In this document: piece after piece, positions 63,046 to 64,000 of the stretch
Position numbering within the stretch: the first letter of the stretch is position 1
Layout of the letters: each line of letters begins with the position of its first letter
Assembly (NCBI GenBank): GCA_013375475.1
Contig: JABXKD010000001.1
Span: 106,789 to 170,788, forward strand
Reading direction: 5' to 3'
Source: Promethearchaeota archaeon
Lineage (GTDB): Archaea > Asgardarchaeota > Lokiarchaeia > Sigyniarchaeales > SOKP01
Length of the DNA stretch: 64,000 bases
Notes under the pieces: generated by a model
The model's database searches: none
Seen by the model: the letters and a program-made list of their open reading frames with translations, nothing else
What the model was told of the DNA's origin: nothing
Position numbers and translations under genes: made by a program

Positions 63046-63951
63046 TTATGAAATTCTATATTTATGAATTATATTGAAAACATCGTTAGCAAATTTTGGT
63101 TGAAAATCAAATATTTTTTGCGCATTAAATGTTAGTAATCGAAATTTAACAACTATGCTTATAGTGTAATCTACTATATCGAATTGGGGTTTTATCCTAA
63201 AAATATTCTTCTCATGGTATGATTTACAAAGGTTTGAGACTTCATCGATGATCACTCGAAATCCCCGATATGGAAATGACATTCTAAAAGTAAAATTGTA
63301 TAATTTTGGATATATCTTCTTAGGAAAGGACTCGTAGGCTTTTTTTAAATTATCTTCGAATTCATTCTTTGAAGTCGAAATATCTTCATAAATACCTTTG
63401 AAACCAATATCTTGAGGGGCTAAGATTTTCTTTTTAAAATCTTCAAAAGTCTTCTTTTTACCTAGTTTGATTGTGTAATTTACTATTTTAGATGAAATTA
63501 CTTGAGCATTTGATTTTTCAATTATTAAGTTATCAAATGTTTCTAATTTCATTTTTGTTAGACTTATTTCTCGTATAATACCTTTATCTCCATCAATTTT
63601 GACTAGATCACCGATTTCAAAAGGTCTTATTAACATCATGATAATTCCCGAAAAAAAGTTTGCAAATATACCGCTTGAAGCGAATGCTATAGCAGTACTA
63701 ATAGCTCCAGTAAATATAGCTGTGTAAGTTGGATCTATTAGAGAAATAATTGGAAATCCTTCAATTACATAAAATACTACTATAAGAACAGTAGCAATTT
63801 TTAAAGAAAAATTAACAATCATTTTTTGCTTAAGAGGTATTTTTTTACTTTTTCCAATTGTCCCAGAGATCAACTTATTCAAAAGATACAAACCTACCCC
63901 AATAATTATTAGATAAATTAGTGCTTCTATATTAGGTTCCAAAACAATCAA
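63046..63951 (-). CDS. MscS-family mechanosensitive channel
   Basis: A 301-residue protein with membrane segments at about 8-27, 45-65 and 75-115. The pore helix reads AISTAIAFASSGIFANFFSG, followed by IMMLIRPFEIGDLVKIDGDK, GIIREISLTKMKLETFDN, the conserved beta domain of MscS. The C-terminal part is a mixed alpha/beta vestibule, longer than E. coli MscS at the end. It would release solutes on osmotic downshock. It starts near the window end; a start further upstream cannot be excluded. Confidence 0.9.
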   Translation of the reverse strand: MIVLEPNIEALIYLIIIGVGLYLLNKLISGTIGKSKKIPLKQKMIVNFSLKIATVLIVVFYVIEGFPIISLIDPTYTAIFTGAISTAIAFASSGIFANFFSGIIMMLIRPFEIGDLVKIDGDKGIIREISLTKMKLETFDNLIIEKSNAQVISSKIVNYTIKLGKKKTFEDFKKKILAPQDIGFKGIYEDISTSKNEFEDNLKKAYESFPKKIYPKLYNFTFRMSFPYRGFRVIIDEVSNLCKSYHEKNIFRIKPQFDIVDYTISIVVKFRLLTFNAQKIFDFQPKFANDVFNIIHKYRIS

Positions 63952-64000
63952 TTTTAAATTACCTCCATGCTATTTCTTGATTATTTTTTTCAATTGCTTT

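Noticed and set aside
1..64000. CRISPR arrays, IS elements, prophage, rRNA
   Set aside because: No spaced direct repeats, transposase motifs, phage genes or rRNA-like conserved blocks were seen; duplications here look like unequal exchange, not transposition.

Overview
The window is A+T-rich and reads as archaeal, most probably an Asgard (Loki-type) archaeon. The evidence is a Ras/Rab-like small GTPase, a TPR protein with a C-terminal longin-like segment, surface proteins with a Pro-rich/IPGY C-terminal membrane anchor, two-subunit methylmalonyl-CoA mutase, frequent TTG starts, and no bacterial-style promoters or RNA genes. The assignment rests on gene content alone. No tRNA, rRNA, CRISPR array or insertion sequence was recognised.

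Region 1 (1-38.3 kb) is dominated by one expanded protein family. Sixteen genes share the same C-terminal half: a CxCR(x5-12)C...(H)D...C segment, an invariant C-x-C-C-x-C-C-C block, and a ferredoxin domain with two [4Fe-4S] motifs. Four layouts occur. Nine have one N-terminal SCP2-like domain (one of these is cut by the window edge). Two have that domain in duplicate. Three are short 285-residue forms without it. Two have a winged-helix-like N-terminus resembling uncharacterised bacterial 4Fe-4S proteins. The function is unknown. I infer a redox role acting on a hydrophobic or CoA-linked substrate, because acyl-CoA synthetase and acyl-CoA dehydrogenase genes lie among them. Interspersed are a cyclase-family hydrolase, a sialidase-like protein, a probable glycan lyase, a zinc alcohol dehydrogenase, a ferredoxin-nitroreductase fusion, an MFS transporter with a GH2 glycosidase, a serine hydrolase pair, and hypA.

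The region carries many gene remnants: tails or heads of sialidase and ferredoxin copies, a broken DUF1295 membrane enzyme and a broken TPR protein. This suggests ongoing duplication and deletion.

Region 2 (38.3-50.4 kb) holds an acyl-CoA synthetase and membrane protein continuing the ferredoxin operon. After these come a peptide/oligosaccharide-type ABC importer with a divergent binding-protein gene and a TetR regulator. Three importer subunits carry extra N-terminal membrane segments.

Region 3 (50.4-64 kb) is a mixed chromosomal stretch: hypothetical proteins, a thioesterase, an AIM24-type protein, an E2-type acyltransferase, a quinone oxidoreductase, a methyltransferase, a degenerate small GTPase with a zinc ribbon, methylmalonyl-CoA mutase, DUF389 and MscS membrane proteins.

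A short sequence, consensus TWARTGGACANTGG read toward the gene, lies 75-95 bases before the start codons of two short ferredoxins, the GH2 enzyme and the ABC binding protein. A similar copy lies closer to the beta-lactamase-like gene. It may mark a shared regulon.
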